In this document: positions 36,554 through 47,454 of the stretch, piece by piece
How positions within the stretch are numbered: position 1 is the first letter of the stretch
Layout of the letters: every line of letters starts with the position of its first letter
Source: Kitasatospora sp. NBC_01287
Lineage (GTDB): Bacteria > Actinomycetota > Actinomycetes > Streptomycetales > Streptomycetaceae
DNA: 64,000 nt
Direction: 5' to 3'
Assembly: GCF_026340565.1 (NCBI RefSeq)
Contig: NZ_JAPEPB010000001.1
Span: 6,050,001-6,114,000, forward strand
Translations under genes and position numbers: made by a program
The notes under the pieces: generated by a model
Told to the model about the DNA's origin: nothing
The model's database searches: none
What the model saw: only the letters and a program-made list of their open reading frames with translations

Positions 36554-37042
36554 ATGCGCGTGTATCTGGGTTCCGACCATGCCGGATTCGAACTGAAGAA
36601 CCACCTCGTCGAGTGGCTCAAGGCGGCCGGCCACGAGCCGGTCGACTGCGGCCCGCACGTCTTCGACGCCGTGGACGACTACCCGCCGTTCTGCCTGCGG
36701 GCCGCCGAGCGCACCGCGGCCGACCCCGAGGCGCTGGGCGTGGTGATCGGCGGCTCGGGCAACGGCGAGCAGATCGCCGCGAACAAGGTCAAGGGCGTGC
36801 GCGCCGTGCTGGCCTGGAGCGAGCAGACCGCCGCCCTGGGCCGCGAGCACAACAACGCCAACGTGATCAGCGTCGGCGGGCGGATGCACACCCGGGAGGA
36901 GGCGACCAAGTTCATCGAGGTCTTCCTCAACACCCCGTACAGCAACGAGGAGCGGCACACCCGCCGGATCGAGATGCTGACGGCCTACGAGGCCACCGGT
37001 GAGCTGCCGCCGATCCCCGCGCACCACCCGCAGCAGGGCTGA
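36554..37042 (+). CDS. rpiB: Ribose-5-phosphate isomerase B
   Basis: 162-residue sugar-phosphate isomerase (RpiB/LacAB family) interconverting ribose 5-phosphate and ribulose 5-phosphate. Motifs: SDHAGFELKNHL at the N-terminus and IGGSGNGEQIAANKVKGVRA. The position taken by catalytic cysteine in E. coli RpiB is Ser in GGSGNG, as in the mycobacterial type that uses a glutamate. HNNANVISVGGR is also family-typical. ATG 36554 has no obvious RBS; CACACT 7 bases upstream may be a weak leaderless -10 box. Length is normal. Confidence 0.94.
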   Translation: MRVYLGSDHAGFELKNHLVEWLKAAGHEPVDCGPHVFDAVDDYPPFCLRAAERTAADPEALGVVIGGSGNGEQIAANKVKGVRAVLAWSEQTAALGREHNNANVISVGGRMHTREEATKFIEVFLNTPYSNEERHTRRIEMLTAYEATGELPPIPAHHPQQG

Positions 37043-37067
37043 TTCCCGCACGCCGCCGCACGGGTCG

Positions 37068-38414
37068 TCAGAACCCGTGCGGCAGCCAGGGCGCGGTGTC
37101 CCAGCCGAAGGCGGCCGAGGCTTCGGCCAGCGCGCCCGGCCGCAGTTCGCGCACCAGCCCGGCGGCGGCCAGCGCGGTCAGCGACACCCCGCCCAGGTAG
37201 GCCGAGCCCAGCGCCCGCACCGGGAGCTCCAGGGCGGCCGGCGCCTCGGTGGGCTCACAGGCGGCGCCCGTGGCCGGCCCCGCGCTGTGCAGGTGCCAGC
37301 GCCCGGTGTTCCAGGGGCAGAACGCGTCCGCCACCTCCAGCACCAGGTCGACCGGCGCCGCGTACCGCCGCGAGCGCAGCGCGTCGCCCACCTCCACCAA
37401 CCGCACGAAGAGCCCGTCGGAGAGCCGGGGCCGCAGCCGGCGCGGGTCCAGGACCAGGTGCAGCAGCGGATCGTCCACCGGCAGGTTCTCCGCCACCACC
37501 GTGTCGGTCAGGTCGAGGTCCAGCAGGTACGCCCAGAGCGCCGCCCGGGCAGCAGGGCCGGCCGCCGTCACCTCGCGCACCCGCACCTCGCCCGCCGCCC
37601 CGCCGTGCCGCCACCGCACGCTGGTCGAGTAGCGGGCGTAGCCGAGCAGTTCGCCGTCCTGGCGGTCCTGGGCCAGCACGCAGCGCAGTGCCGAGTGCCC
37701 GGCCCGCTCGCCGGGCGGGTCGAGCAGCGGCAGGCGCTCCCAGCCCGGGCGGCGGGCCAGCATGCCGGGGCGCAGCGGCACCTGGCGCGCGTACAGCCGC
37801 TCGCAGGCCGCCGAGGCCCGCGCCGGGTCGGCCAGTCGCAGCCCGATCCGCTCCTGCGCCGTGCCCTCGCCCTGCGCCCCCTCACCCCCGCCCGCCGCCC
37901 CGGCGAGCGCCACCCGCACCCGGGCCCGCTCCGCCCGCACACCGAGCTTCCAGCTGCCCAGCCCGTAGCCGTAGCGGCCGTAGATGGCCGGCTCGGAGGC
38001 CTCCAGTACCGCCAGCGACTCGCCGCGCTCGTGGATCTCGTCCAGCTGCTGGCGCATCAGCGCGGTGAGCACCCCGCGCCGCCGGTGGGTGGGGGCCACG
38101 CCCACCATGGTCACCCCGGCGGTGGGCAGCAGCTCGCCGCCCGGCACCGCCATCCGGAACGAGAAGGCGCTCGCCGAGCCCACCGGCACCGCGCCGTCCC
38201 AGACCCCCAGGGAGCGGTCCACCTCGGTCAGACCCCGCCACAGCGCCCGGCGCTCGGGCGACTCCAGCTCGCCGAAGGCGGTCTCCAGCGCGTCGTACCA
38301 GGCGTCCCAGTCGGCCGCCGCGAGCGGCCGCAGGCCCAGCGTCTCCTGGGGCGCCGACGGCACCGCCCAGGCGGACGAGCCGGTCGGATGCTGGGCGTGG
38401 GCAGGCTGTGTCAT
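37068..38414 (-). CDS. Eis-like GNAT family N-acetyltransferase
   Basis: 448-residue protein of the Eis family: an N-terminal GNAT domain with acetyl-CoA loop VGVAPTHRRRGVLTALM, a second GNAT-like domain, and a C-terminal sterol-carrier-like region (SP...LPVRALGSAYLGGVSLTALAAAGLV). YGRYGYG (IYGRYGYGLGS) is also a feature of Eis homologues. Mycobacterial Eis acetylates aminoglycosides at several amines; many streptomycete homologues have no known substrate, so no resistance function is claimed. It converges on rpiB with 25 bases between. Confidence 0.88.
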   Translation of the reverse strand: MTQPAHAQHPTGSSAWAVPSAPQETLGLRPLAAADWDAWYDALETAFGELESPERRALWRGLTEVDRSLGVWDGAVPVGSASAFSFRMAVPGGELLPTAGVTMVGVAPTHRRRGVLTALMRQQLDEIHERGESLAVLEASEPAIYGRYGYGLGSWKLGVRAERARVRVALAGAAGGGEGAQGEGTAQERIGLRLADPARASAACERLYARQVPLRPGMLARRPGWERLPLLDPPGERAGHSALRCVLAQDRQDGELLGYARYSTSVRWRHGGAAGEVRVREVTAAGPAARAALWAYLLDLDLTDTVVAENLPVDDPLLHLVLDPRRLRPRLSDGLFVRLVEVGDALRSRRYAAPVDLVLEVADAFCPWNTGRWHLHSAGPATGAACEPTEAPAALELPVRALGSAYLGGVSLTALAAAGLVRELRPGALAEASAAFGWDTAPWLPHGF

Positions 38415-38644
38415 ATGCCACAGCTACCACCCGGGCCCGGCCCCGGCGAGCCGATCACGCCGTGACGCGCCCGGCGGTCGGTCCGGCACCCCGGCGCACG
38501 CTGCGGCGATGCGCCCCGCGACGCTTCTCACGGCCGTTCGGTGAGCCCCCCGTCGCCCCTCGCCGCCCCCCGCCGCCCGGCCGAAACCGAGCGCTTGCGC
38601 GGAGTGCTGGTGAACGCCCGTCGACGCGGGCCGCCCCCGCTGGA

Positions 38645-38658
38645 TAAGGTCGGGCCCC
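38645..38658 (+). promoter_or_regulatory. Promoter box before SpoIIE-type phosphatase gene
   Basis: TAAGGT (38645-38650) lies 8 bases before ATG 38659, giving a leader of at most one or two bases. Confidence 0.5.
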
Positions 38659-39885
38659 ATGGCTGGCAGCACGCCGGGCTCACCGCCCCAGACGAGCGCG
38701 ACGGGGACCGCCGCCACAGCGGCCGCGGATCCCCTGAGGTCCCGGTTGCGCAAGCGCTTCTACCGGGCCCGCCGGACCCTGCGCCGAACCGGGGTCGACT
38801 ACTTCCGCGGCGACGCCGCCGACTGGCTCGCCTTCGCGGTGCTGCTCCTGCTGGTCCCGCTGCTGGTCGCGTTCAACGTGTGGATCCCCGCCTGGGTCCC
38901 GCCGACCGCGCTGGTGCTGCCGATCCTGGTCGGCTCGCTGCTGCTGCGCCCGGTCTCCCTGGTGCTGCTCTACGCGACGGCCGCCCTCGGCCTCTCCACC
39001 GAGTCGCTGATCCACACCGGCGAGCGGGCGGCCAGCGAGCACCCCGGCGAGTACGTCTTCGGCGTCACCCCCGGCGCGGCGCTGGTGGTCGGCGCGGTCG
39101 GGGTGGCCGGCCTGCTGCTGGCCCAGTTCCGCAGCCGGGTGGGGGTGCCCTGGCGCGGCGGCGGCTCGATGCTCTTCGACCTGCGCGAGCGGCTCAAGGT
39201 GCAGAGCCGGCTGCCGAAGCTGCCCGAGGGCTGGCACGCGGACATGGCGCTGCGCCCGGCGGGCGGCCAGTCCTTCTCCGGCGACTTCGTGGTCGCGGCC
39301 CGCACCGGCCCCGGGCGACGGATGCTGGAGGTCGTGCTCGCCGACGTCTCGGGCAAGGGCATGGACGCCGGCTCGCGGGCGCTGCTGCTCTCCGGCGCCT
39401 TCGGCGGACTGCTCGGCTCGCTGCCGCCGCACGACTTCCTGCCCGCCGCCAACGGCTACCTGCTGCGCCAGGACTGGGAGGAGGGCTTCGCCAGCGCGGT
39501 GCACCTCGCGCTCGACCTGGACACCGGAGAGTACGAACTGCTCTCGGCCGGCCACCTGCCCGGGATGCAGCGGCTGGCCGGAGCGGGGCGCTGGGAGGTC
39601 AAGGAGGCCACCGAGGGCCCACTGCTCGGCCTCTACGACGGCGCCAAGTTCGAGGGGATGCGCGGGCGGCTGGGCCCCGGGGACGTGCTGCTGCTCTGCA
39701 CCGACGGCATGGTCGAGGCCCCGGGCCGCGACCTCTCCGAGGGCATGGACCGGCTGATGGGCGAGGCCGACCGGCTGGTGGCCGGCGCCCAGCTCGGCAG
39801 CGCGGGCGCGGCGGTGCGGCTGATCGAGACGGTGGCCAAGGACATCAACGACGACCGGGCCGTGCTGCTGCTCTGGCGGGCCTAA
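38659..39885 (+). CDS. Membrane-anchored PP2C/SpoIIE-type serine phosphatase
   Basis: 408-residue protein. A basic N-terminus (RSRLRKRFYRARRTLRR) is followed by about four membrane helices (residues 55-155), then a cytoplasmic SpoIIE domain: GQSFSGDFVVAA, VVLADVSGKGMDAGSRALLLSG, and LLLCTDGMVEAPG supply the metal-binding aspartates. Such phosphatases dephosphorylate anti-sigma-factor antagonists. There is no sensor (PAS/GAF) domain and no neighbouring anti-sigma or antagonist gene, so the target is unknown. It appears to be transcribed alone. Confidence 0.9.
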   Translation: MAGSTPGSPPQTSATGTAATAAADPLRSRLRKRFYRARRTLRRTGVDYFRGDAADWLAFAVLLLLVPLLVAFNVWIPAWVPPTALVLPILVGSLLLRPVSLVLLYATAALGLSTESLIHTGERAASEHPGEYVFGVTPGAALVVGAVGVAGLLLAQFRSRVGVPWRGGGSMLFDLRERLKVQSRLPKLPEGWHADMALRPAGGQSFSGDFVVAARTGPGRRMLEVVLADVSGKGMDAGSRALLLSGAFGGLLGSLPPHDFLPAANGYLLRQDWEEGFASAVHLALDLDTGEYELLSAGHLPGMQRLAGAGRWEVKEATEGPLLGLYDGAKFEGMRGRLGPGDVLLLCTDGMVEAPGRDLSEGMDRLMGEADRLVAGAQLGSAGAAVRLIETVAKDINDDRAVLLLWRA

Positions 39886-40271
39886 CGAATCCCGCGGGCC
39901 CGGGGCCCCTCGCGATGAAGATCGGGCCGAGCCCGGCGGCGGCCGTCCTGTCAATGATCACCGGTTGTCTTCGGCCATTTCCGCCGACCGGGCCCCGGAG
40001 GTGTTCGGTGGACGAACGGCCCAGCTGAGCGCCCCCGCCGACGCTCCGTCAACTCCCGTGAGCTATCGTCTCGTCCGGCGGAAACTCGTCTCACATCGCA
40101 GGATGTTCGGCACCGGTCAGCAGCAAGTCCTTTACGCAGTCGGCACGGTCGACCACACTGAGTCGGGGCGGGACTGGCCGGATCTCGGGGGAACGGGGTG
40201 GCGGGTTACGCCTCGGGACCGTCGGACAGGCCGTGGTCCGTTTCGCCACGACATGAGGGAAGTGAGTCCGG
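39886..40271. other. Intergenic region upstream of small membrane protein gene
   Basis: 386 bases with no supported gene; frames through it lack start signals and family features. A GGGAAG near 40257 serves the following gene. No clear hairpin terminator for the phosphatase gene was found. Confidence 0.6.
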
Positions 40272-40466
40272 GTGGCACTCTCCGTCTCCGCGCTGGTCCT
40301 GTTCGGCATCATTCTCATCATCTTCATCCGCAACAAGCAGATCAAGATCCCGCACGCCATCCTGGCCGCGCTCTTCGGCTTCATGCTGAACCAGTCCACG
40401 GCGGCCAAGCCGATCCAGGACTTCCTGGCCCAGGTGGCCAAGACGCTCTCCAACATCGGGACCTGA
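40272..40466 (+). CDS. Small membrane protein, 64 residues, unknown function
   Basis: Starts at GTG 40272 with GGGAAG upstream. Residues 3-20 (LSVSALVLFGIILIIFIR) form one clear membrane helix; then NKQIKIPHAILAALFGFMLNQS forms a second, weaker one, and the end is amphipathic (IQDFLAQVAKTLSNI). Lower GC and clean translation signals support a real gene. Similar short proteins are common in streptomycetes, but no function is known to me. Confidence 0.7.
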   Translation: MALSVSALVLFGIILIIFIRNKQIKIPHAILAALFGFMLNQSTAAKPIQDFLAQVAKTLSNIGT

Positions 40467-40478
40467 CGCCCCGGCGGC

Positions 40479-41291
40479 TCACTGGTCCGCGCGTCTGGTC
40501 CGCCACCAACGGCCGATCGCTCCGCGCCGCCGTGCCACCGGGCCGGCGGCAGCGGCGTCGGCTGCCCGCGGGTATGCCGGTGGCAAGGGCGGCGCGGCCT
40601 CGGCCGCCCGCACCGCCGCCAGGTCGTGCCCGTCCTCGGCCGCCAGCAGCACGAACAGTCGCGCCCAGCAGAACCGCTCGCCGCGCGGCCAGTCCATGCC
40701 GCCCAGCGCGGCCGAGGCGGCGTGCGCCACCGTGCCGTTCACCCGGACCTCGGCGACCTCGTCGCCGGCCCGTCCGCCGAGGAAGAGCTTCACGCCGTTG
40801 AGCCGGGGGTCCGTCAGCTCCCCGGCCAGCACCGGTGCCAGCTCGGCCAGCAGCTCGCGCCCGCCCAGCCAACCGGACAGCTCGGCGCTGCCGAAGCCGA
40901 AGACGGTGGCCGGCCCCTGCACCGCGTGCCAGCCCGGCAGCGCCGGCAGCCGCAGGTGGTCGCCGTGCCGGCCCTCGCGCTCCAGGAACTCCACCACCGC
41001 GGCGGCCGTGGTGCCGGCCCACATCCGCACCGCGCTGTCGAGCTTCTCCTCCTCGGTGGTGCCCAGGCCCGCCGTGCAGTCCCAGAGCACCGGCGCCTCG
41101 GCGCTGCCCAGGGTCAGGACGAAGCCGAGGTCGACGTGGCCGCCGTCCGGCCCCGGGTGCTCGCGCACCGCCACGGCGGTGCTGCCCGGGCCGCGGACCA
41201 CGGCGCCCTCGACGGAGAACTCCCGCCCGAAACGCGCCATTTCCCGCACCACGCCGCGCCGTATGACCGCCAGCCGCTGCTCGGGGTCCAC
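40479..41291 (-). CDS. DUF6348-like protein of unknown function
   Basis: 270-residue soluble protein. Features are an alternating alpha/beta pattern, the segment VDLGFVLTLGSAEAPVLWDCTAGLG, GPATVFGFGSAELSGWL and a C-terminal KLFLGGRAGDEVAEVRVNG; it resembles the DUF6348 family (name recalled, unverified). The start GTG 41291 was chosen because AGGAGG lies 8 bases before it; an ATG at 41321 lies upstream of that ribosome binding site and is unlikely. The last ~40 residues are Ala/Pro/Arg-rich. It converges with the small membrane protein gene. Confidence 0.75.
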   Translation of the reverse strand: MDPEQRLAVIRRGVVREMARFGREFSVEGAVVRGPGSTAVAVREHPGPDGGHVDLGFVLTLGSAEAPVLWDCTAGLGTTEEEKLDSAVRMWAGTTAAAVVEFLEREGRHGDHLRLPALPGWHAVQGPATVFGFGSAELSGWLGGRELLAELAPVLAGELTDPRLNGVKLFLGGRAGDEVAEVRVNGTVAHAASAALGGMDWPRGERFCWARLFVLLAAEDGHDLAAVRAAEAAPPLPPAYPRAADAAAAGPVARRRGAIGRWWRTRRADQ

Positions 41292-41365
41292 CCGCACTCC
41301 TCCTGTGTCGTGCCCGGGCATGCCAAAGGCCCCGGCTCGCGAAAGCCGGGGCCTGTGACAGCGGA

Positions 41366-41435
41366 GCGGGCGACGAGAATCGAACTCGCGTGACTAGTTT
41401 GGAAGACTAGGGCTCTACCATTGAGCTACGCCCGC
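41366..41435 (-). tRNA. tRNA-Gly (anticodon TCC)
   Basis: Minus-strand cloverleaf of 70 bases beginning GCGGGCGTAGCTCAATGGTA with matching 7-bp acceptor stem, anticodon stem CTAGT/ACTAG around CTTCCAA, and T-loop TTCGATT. The CCA end is not encoded. Confidence 0.95.
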
Positions 41436-41591
41436 AAGACGCCCCCACACAACCGGTTCGGCCGGTGCGGACGGGGATCAGCGTACCTGGTCGGGTGACC
41501 GGCGCGCACGCGCCTTCACCGTCCTCGGATGGGCGTCCGCGATATTGGCGACCCGTCCGGGCCCGGCGTGTACGCTTCCTCTCGCGAAGTG

Positions 41592-41668
41592 CGGGGTGTG
41601 GCGCAGTTTGGTAGCGCGTCCGCTTTGGGAGCGGAAGGCCGTCGGTTCGAATCCGGTCACCCCGACCA
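41592..41668 (+). tRNA. tRNA-Pro (anticodon TGG)
   Basis: 77-base cloverleaf from CGGGGTGTGGCGCAG to an encoded CCA end. The anticodon loop is CTTTGGGAG and the T-loop TTCGAAT. It lies ~215 bases before tig, as usual in streptomycetes. Confidence 0.95.
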
Positions 41669-41883
41669 TCACCATCACGGCTTTCGTGGTACCGGTAGGA
41701 TGGGCCGCTGGCGGAAGAGCCACCGCCCCTCCCCGGCAGCCGGGGAACGGGCCGCTCGCCGTCCACCCCATACGGGAGATGCCGCACCAGGTGGCTCATC
41801 ACCCGTCTGCCCGGCCCGCGACCCGCCAGGGACACGGATCGGACGCAGACCAGCCGACCGCAAGCCCCATAGGAGACCCAACC

Positions 41884-43299
41884 GTGAAGAGCGCCGTCGA
41901 GACTCTGAACCCGACCCGGGTTCGACTCACCGTCGAGGTGCCCTTCGAGGAGCTCAAGCCCAGCCTCGACGCGGCGTACAAGAAGATCAACCAGCAGGTC
42001 ACGGTTCCCGGCTTCCGCAAGGGCAAGATCCCGGCCCGGGTCATCGACCAGCGCTTCGGCCGTGCCTCGGTCCTCGAAGAGGCCGTGAACGACGCCCTGC
42101 CGCGCTTCTACACGCAGGCGGTCGACGAGGGCAAGATCGAGGTCCTCGGCCAGCCCGACATCACCGACATCAAGGGCGTGGAGGACCTGGCCAAGAACGG
42201 CCTGACCTTCACCGCCGAGGTGGACATCCGCCCCGAGATCACCCTGCCGGACTTCGCCGAGATCTCCGTCGAGGTCGACCCGATCGAGGTCACCGACGAG
42301 GACATCGAGAAGTCGCTGGAGCAGCTCCGCGAGCGCTTCTCCTCGGTCAAGGACGTCGAGCGCGCCGCCGCCGAGGGCGACATCGTGGTCGTCGACCTGG
42401 AGGCCAAGGTCGACGGCGAGGTCCCCGAGGACGGCACCGCCGCCGGCGTGAGCTACGAGATCGGCTCCGGCCGCCTGCTGGACGGGATCGACGAGGCCGT
42501 CGTCGGCCTCTCGGCCGGTGAGTCGAAGACCTTCGACACCGAGCTCAAGGGCGGCACCCAGGCGGGCAAGACCTCCGAGGTCACCGTCACCGTCACCGCC
42601 GTGCAGGAGAAGGAGCTGCCCGCGCTGGACGACGAGTTCGCCCAGCTGGCCAGCGAGTTCGACACCCTGGAGGCACTGCGCGAGGACTCGCGCGGCCGCC
42701 TGGGCCGGATGAAGGAGTTCGACCAGGCCACCCAGGCCCAGGAGCGCGTCCTGGACGCGCTGCTGGAGAAGGTCGAGATCGAGTTCCCGGAGAAGCTGCT
42801 CAAGGACGAGATCGAGACCCGCACGCACAACCTCGAGCACCACCAGCTGGAGCCGATCGGTCAGACCCTGGAGAGCTACCTCGCCACCCAGGGCAAGACC
42901 CGCGAGGAGTTCGACGCGGAGACCGAGGAGCAGGCCAAGAAGGGCATCAAGACCCAGTTCGTGCTGGACGAGATCGTGGCCAAGGAGGAGGTGGGCGTCA
43001 ACCAGGAGGAGCTCACCGAGCACCTGATCCGCCGCGCCGCCGGTTCGGGCCTGACCCCGGACCAGTTCGCCCAGCAGGTCGTCCAGGGCAACCAGGTCCC
43101 GCTGCTGGTCGGCGAGGTCGCCCGCGGCAAGGCGCTGGCCCTGGTCGTCGAGGCCGCCACGGTCAAGGACACCAACGGCGAGGAGATCAACTTCGACGAG
43201 GAGGACGAGGCGGCCGAGGCTGTCGAGACCCCCGCCGCCGAGGAGACCCCCGCCGTCGAGGCCGAGGCTGCCACCGAGGCCGAGAGCACCGAGGCCTGA
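41884..43299 (+). CDS. tig: Trigger factor (peptidyl-prolyl isomerase, ribosome-bound chaperone)
   Basis: 471-residue chaperone. The N-terminal ribosome-binding domain has the signature GFRKGKIP ([15 protein letters not shown], residues ~40-54). The FKBP-like PPIase domain (about 155-245) follows with [11 protein letters not shown] and FDTELKGG, then the helical substrate-binding C-domain. The last ~35 residues are an acidic Glu/Ala tail. GTG 41884 has AGGAG upstream. Its placement just before the clp operon is conserved in actinomycetes and fits a protein-quality-control locus. A 15-bp hairpin follows the stop. Confidence 0.96.
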   Translation: MKSAVETLNPTRVRLTVEVPFEELKPSLDAAYKKINQQVTVPGFRKGKIPARVIDQRFGRASVLEEAVNDALPRFYTQAVDEGKIEVLGQPDITDIKGVEDLAKNGLTFTAEVDIRPEITLPDFAEISVEVDPIEVTDEDIEKSLEQLRERFSSVKDVERAAAEGDIVVVDLEAKVDGEVPEDGTAAGVSYEIGSGRLLDGIDEAVVGLSAGESKTFDTELKGGTQAGKTSEVTVTVTAVQEKELPALDDEFAQLASEFDTLEALREDSRGRLGRMKEFDQATQAQERVLDALLEKVEIEFPEKLLKDEIETRTHNLEHHQLEPIGQTLESYLATQGKTREEFDAETEEQAKKGIKTQFVLDEIVAKEEVGVNQEELTEHLIRRAAGSGLTPDQFAQQVVQGNQVPLLVGEVARGKALALVVEAATVKDTNGEEINFDEEDEAAEAVETPAAEETPAVEAEAATEAESTEA

Positions 43300-43321
43300 G
43301 CCCCGCTGCATCGCTGCTCGA

Positions 43322-43355
43322 CCGGGCCCGGACGCGTACTCGCGTCCGGGCCCGG
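43322..43355 (+). terminator. tig terminator
   Basis: 15-bp perfect arms (43322-43336 and 43341-43355) with a TACT loop, 22 bases after the stop codon. Confidence 0.85.
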
Positions 43356-43420
43356 CCCGTTCCCGCCCGGCCTGTTCCCGCTGGGCACGGAGCGCCTGGT
43401 CCAGCACCCTTCCGCCACCC

Positions 43421-43480
43421 TGCGCTCACAGCGAACAGTTCAGCGTGGGGGATGGTCGGGCCCGGCCTGCGCGTTAGGGT
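43421..43480 (+). promoter_or_regulatory. clpP1 promoter with ClgR-type operator
   Basis: TGCGCTCACAGCGAAC (43421-43436) matches the ClgR core CGCYNANRGCGWW. A -10 box TAGGGT lies downstream at 43475-43480, giving a leader of ~130 bases to the GTG. ClgR activates clpP1clpP2 in Streptomyces, so activation from this site is expected. Confidence 0.65.
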
Positions 43481-43620
43481 CGACGGAAGCAAGCTTTCAA
43501 CAGCGTGGGCGGGGTGGCCCGACGCGGGCGCGCGCCTGGGATTCCCGCCCCGGTCCTCGTATGTGACGTAGCGACGGTCGAACCAGAGGGACCGTCCGAA
43601 TCGACTGAGCAGGTGGCAAA

Positions 43621-44259
43621 GTGACGTTCCCGCAGATGCAGATGCCTGGCTTGATGACGCCGCGCGCCGCCGGTGGTGACGTGCTCGGCGGCCTTGGCGA
43701 CCAGGTCTACAACCGGCTGCTCAACGAGCGCATCATTTTCCTCGGCCAGCAGGTCGACGACGACATCGCCAACAAGATCACCGCCCAGCTCCTCCTCCTC
43801 GCCGCCGAGCCGGAGAAGGACATCTACCTGTACATCAACTCCCCGGGCGGCTCGATCACGGCCGGCATGGCGATCTACGACACCATGCAGTACATCAAGA
43901 ACGACGTGGTCACCATCGCGATGGGCATGGCCGCCTCGATGGGGCAGTTCCTGCTCACCGCCGGGACCCCGGGCAAGCGCTTCTCGCTGCCGAACGCCAA
44001 CATCCTGATGCACCAGCCCTCCGCGGGCCTCGGCGGCTCGGCCACCGACATCCGGATCCAGGCCGAGCAGCTGCTGCGCACCAAGAAGCGGATGTCCGAG
44101 CTGATCGCCGGCCACAGCGGTCAGACCTTCGAGCAGATCACCAAGGACTCCGACCGCGACCGCTGGTTCACCGCGGAGCAGGCCAAGGAGTACGGGCTGA
44201 TCGACGAGATCATGCACAGCGCCGCGGACGTCCCCGGCGGCGGCGGCACCGGCGCCTGA
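43621..44259 (+). CDS. clpP1: ATP-dependent Clp protease proteolytic subunit 1
   Basis: 212-residue serine protease subunit. Catalytic serine S106 in MGMAASMGQ and H131 in ILMHQPSAG are intact, and [20 protein letters not shown] is the ClpP signature. A short N-terminal extension precedes the processed core. GTG 43621 has a GGTGGCAAA context and is the first start after the promoter. ClpP1 and ClpP2 form the mixed tetradecamer that works with ClpX or ClpC. It is followed by clpP2 after 56 bases. Confidence 0.96.
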   Translation: MTFPQMQMPGLMTPRAAGGDVLGGLGDQVYNRLLNERIIFLGQQVDDDIANKITAQLLLLAAEPEKDIYLYINSPGGSITAGMAIYDTMQYIKNDVVTIAMGMAASMGQFLLTAGTPGKRFSLPNANILMHQPSAGLGGSATDIRIQAEQLLRTKKRMSELIAGHSGQTFEQITKDSDRDRWFTAEQAKEYGLIDEIMHSAADVPGGGGTGA

Positions 44260-44315
44260 GCGCCCGAGCCCCGCACCCCAGACACGTCGGAACGTATCCG
44301 GAGGACAGACCAGCG

Positions 44316-44975
44316 ATGAACTTCAACCCCCTTTCCGCCCGCGGTGAGTACCAGGGCGCACGCGCTGAGGGCCGCTACATCGTGCCGCGCTTCGTGGAGC
44401 GCACCTCGCAGGGCATCCGCGAGTACGACCCGTACGCCAAGCTCTTCGAGGAGCGCATCATCTTCCTGGGCTCCCAGGTGGACGATGTCTCGGCGAACGA
44501 CATCATGGCCCAGCTGCTCTGCCTGGAGTCGATGGACCCGGACCGCGAGATCCAGATGTACATCAACTCGCCCGGCGGCTCCTTCACGGCGCTCACCGCC
44601 ATCTACGACACCATGCAGTACGTCAAGCCGGACATCCAGACCGTCTGCATGGGCCAGGCCGCCTCGGCCGCCGCCGTGCTGCTGGCGGCCGGCACCCCCG
44701 GCAAGCGGATGGCGCTGCCGAACGCCCGCATCCTGATCCACCAGCCGTACACCGAGACCGGCCGCGGCCAGGTCTCCGACCTGGAGATCCAGGCCAAGGA
44801 GATCTTCCGGATGCGCGAGCAGCTGGAGGAGATGCTCTCCAAGCACTCCAAGAAGCCGGTCGAGCAGGTCCGCGAGGACATCGAGCGCGACAAGATCCTC
44901 ACCGCCGAGGAAGCCCTCGAGTACGGCTTGATCGACCAGATCATCTCGACGCGCAAGGCCTCGCTCAACGACTGA
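44316..44975 (+). CDS. clpP2: ATP-dependent Clp protease proteolytic subunit 2
   Basis: 219-residue second ClpP subunit, with catalytic S117 in [15 protein letters not shown] and H142 in [13 protein letters not shown]. The N-terminus ([34 protein letters not shown]) fits the ClpP2 type of actinobacteria. ATG 44316 has CCGGAGGA upstream. It is co-transcribed with clpP1; clpX follows after a 261-base gap that may hold its own promoter. Confidence 0.96.
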   Translation: MNFNPLSARGEYQGARAEGRYIVPRFVERTSQGIREYDPYAKLFEERIIFLGSQVDDVSANDIMAQLLCLESMDPDREIQMYINSPGGSFTALTAIYDTMQYVKPDIQTVCMGQAASAAAVLLAAGTPGKRMALPNARILIHQPYTETGRGQVSDLEIQAKEIFRMREQLEEMLSKHSKKPVEQVREDIERDKILTAEEALEYGLIDQIISTRKASLND

Positions 44976-45236
44976 GGCGCGCATCATGGACGGGCGGGGT
45001 GTACACCGAGTACGTCCCGCCCGCCGGGCCCCGGCCCACCCAGGCCTTGCCCGCCCGACGGCGTCTGTTCGGTATCAATTCGCCCAGGGCGTAGGGCAGA
45101 GCTGTCGAAGGCGGCGGATTCTGCGAGTTGGCAGAGTACCGTCGGATACCGAGACCTGACCGCCGCGGTGGCGGCCGCGGTCCACAGCACCAGGCCCCGG
45201 ACCCCCGCGGGGCCCCTGGCGAAGGGGAAGCACCTC

Positions 45237-46520
<1,284 letters not shown>

Positions 46521-46525
46521 CCGCC

Positions 46526-46590
46526 CCGCCCGCACGGCGAAGGGGCCCACGACCGGAATCCGGTCGTGGGCCCCTTCGCCGTGCGGGCGG
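46526..46590. terminator. 31-bp perfect bidirectional terminator
   Basis: Perfect 31-bp arms (46526-46556 and 46560-46590) with a three-base loop separate the converging clpX and minus-strand membrane protein genes. Confidence 0.92.
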
Positions 46591-46605
46591 CAGCGCGGCA
46601 CGGCC

Positions 46606-47433
46606 CTACTTGGGTATCTCGGCCACGGCCCGCAGGTCGCGCGCGTCCTGGGCGGCCTTGTCCAGGGTGGGCGCCTTGCCGCTCGCGGTGCTCTGCATCA
46701 TCACCACCAGCGCGCTGTTGTCCACCCACATGCAGACGGCGTCGGTCTCGGTCGCGCTGGTCGCGTCCTCGCAGCTCAGCAGCCCGCCCTTGGCACCGGG
46801 GGAGGGGTGCTGGCGGGGGCTGAACGTGACGTCGTTGGTCGTCGCGCTGCTCTCGAAGCTGCTCCAGAAGGCGGACTCCTCGGCGCTCGGCGAGCCGATC
46901 TTGCCGGTGCCGCCGTAGACCACCACGGCCCGGTCCGAGGAGGTGCTCTTGTAGACCGTGCTGACCGTGGAGGTCAGTTCCTTGGCGGTCTCCGGATCGC
47001 CGGTCATGCTCTTCTGCAGCGACTGGGCCAGGCTGTTGGTCGGGTCGCTGGTCAGGCCCTGGAAGCTCTTCGGCAGTACCACCTGCTGGGTGCCCAGTTG
47101 GGAGACCTTGTCCGCGACGGTGGACACCAGCACGGCGCCGGCCACCACGATCGCGCCGCCGACCACACCGAGCGTGACCCACAGGCCGCGCCGGGAGCGC
47201 TTGGCCGGCGTCACCGGGTAGTAGGCCCCCGGCCAGGACTGACCGGGCTGTCCGGGCTGTCCGGGCTGCCCCGGCGGCACGGGCCCGTACCCCGGCGACT
47301 GCGGCGGCACCGGTCCGTAGCCCGGGGGCGGCGGGGGCGGTGCCTGGCCGTAGCCCGATGGCTGGCCGTAGCCCGGAGGCTGGCCGTAGCCCTGGGGCGG
47401 CGTCGGCTGACCGTACGGGTACTGCTCGGACAT
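46606..47433 (-). CDS. Membrane protein with Tyr/Gly/Gln/Pro-rich N-terminus (second of pair)
   Basis: 275-residue protein. Residues 1-75 are YGQP/PGYG repeats, then a basic stop (KRSRRG) and one membrane helix ([21 protein letters not shown]). The remaining ~165 residues are extracytoplasmic, with two cysteines ([22 protein letters not shown]) likely disulphide-bonded. The topology would be low-complexity tail inside and folded domain outside. Family unknown. It lies 21 bases after a gene of the same design, so the two probably form an operon. ATG 47433 follows GGAAAGG. Confidence 0.82.
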   Translation of the reverse strand: MSEQYPYGQPTPPQGYGQPPGYGQPSGYGQAPPPPPPGYGPVPPQSPGYGPVPPGQPGQPGQPGQSWPGAYYPVTPAKRSRRGLWVTLGVVGGAIVVAGAVLVSTVADKVSQLGTQQVVLPKSFQGLTSDPTNSLAQSLQKSMTGDPETAKELTSTVSTVYKSTSSDRAVVVYGGTGKIGSPSAEESAFWSSFESSATTNDVTFSPRQHPSPGAKGGLLSCEDATSATETDAVCMWVDNSALVVMMQSTASGKAPTLDKAAQDARDLRAVAEIPK

Positions 47434-47454
47434 CGGTGTTCCTTTCCGGAACGG

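Noticed and set aside
37068-38414. Aminoglycoside resistance gene (eis)
   Set aside because: The family resemblance is clear, but substrate cannot be inferred and streptomycete homologues are mostly uncharacterised.
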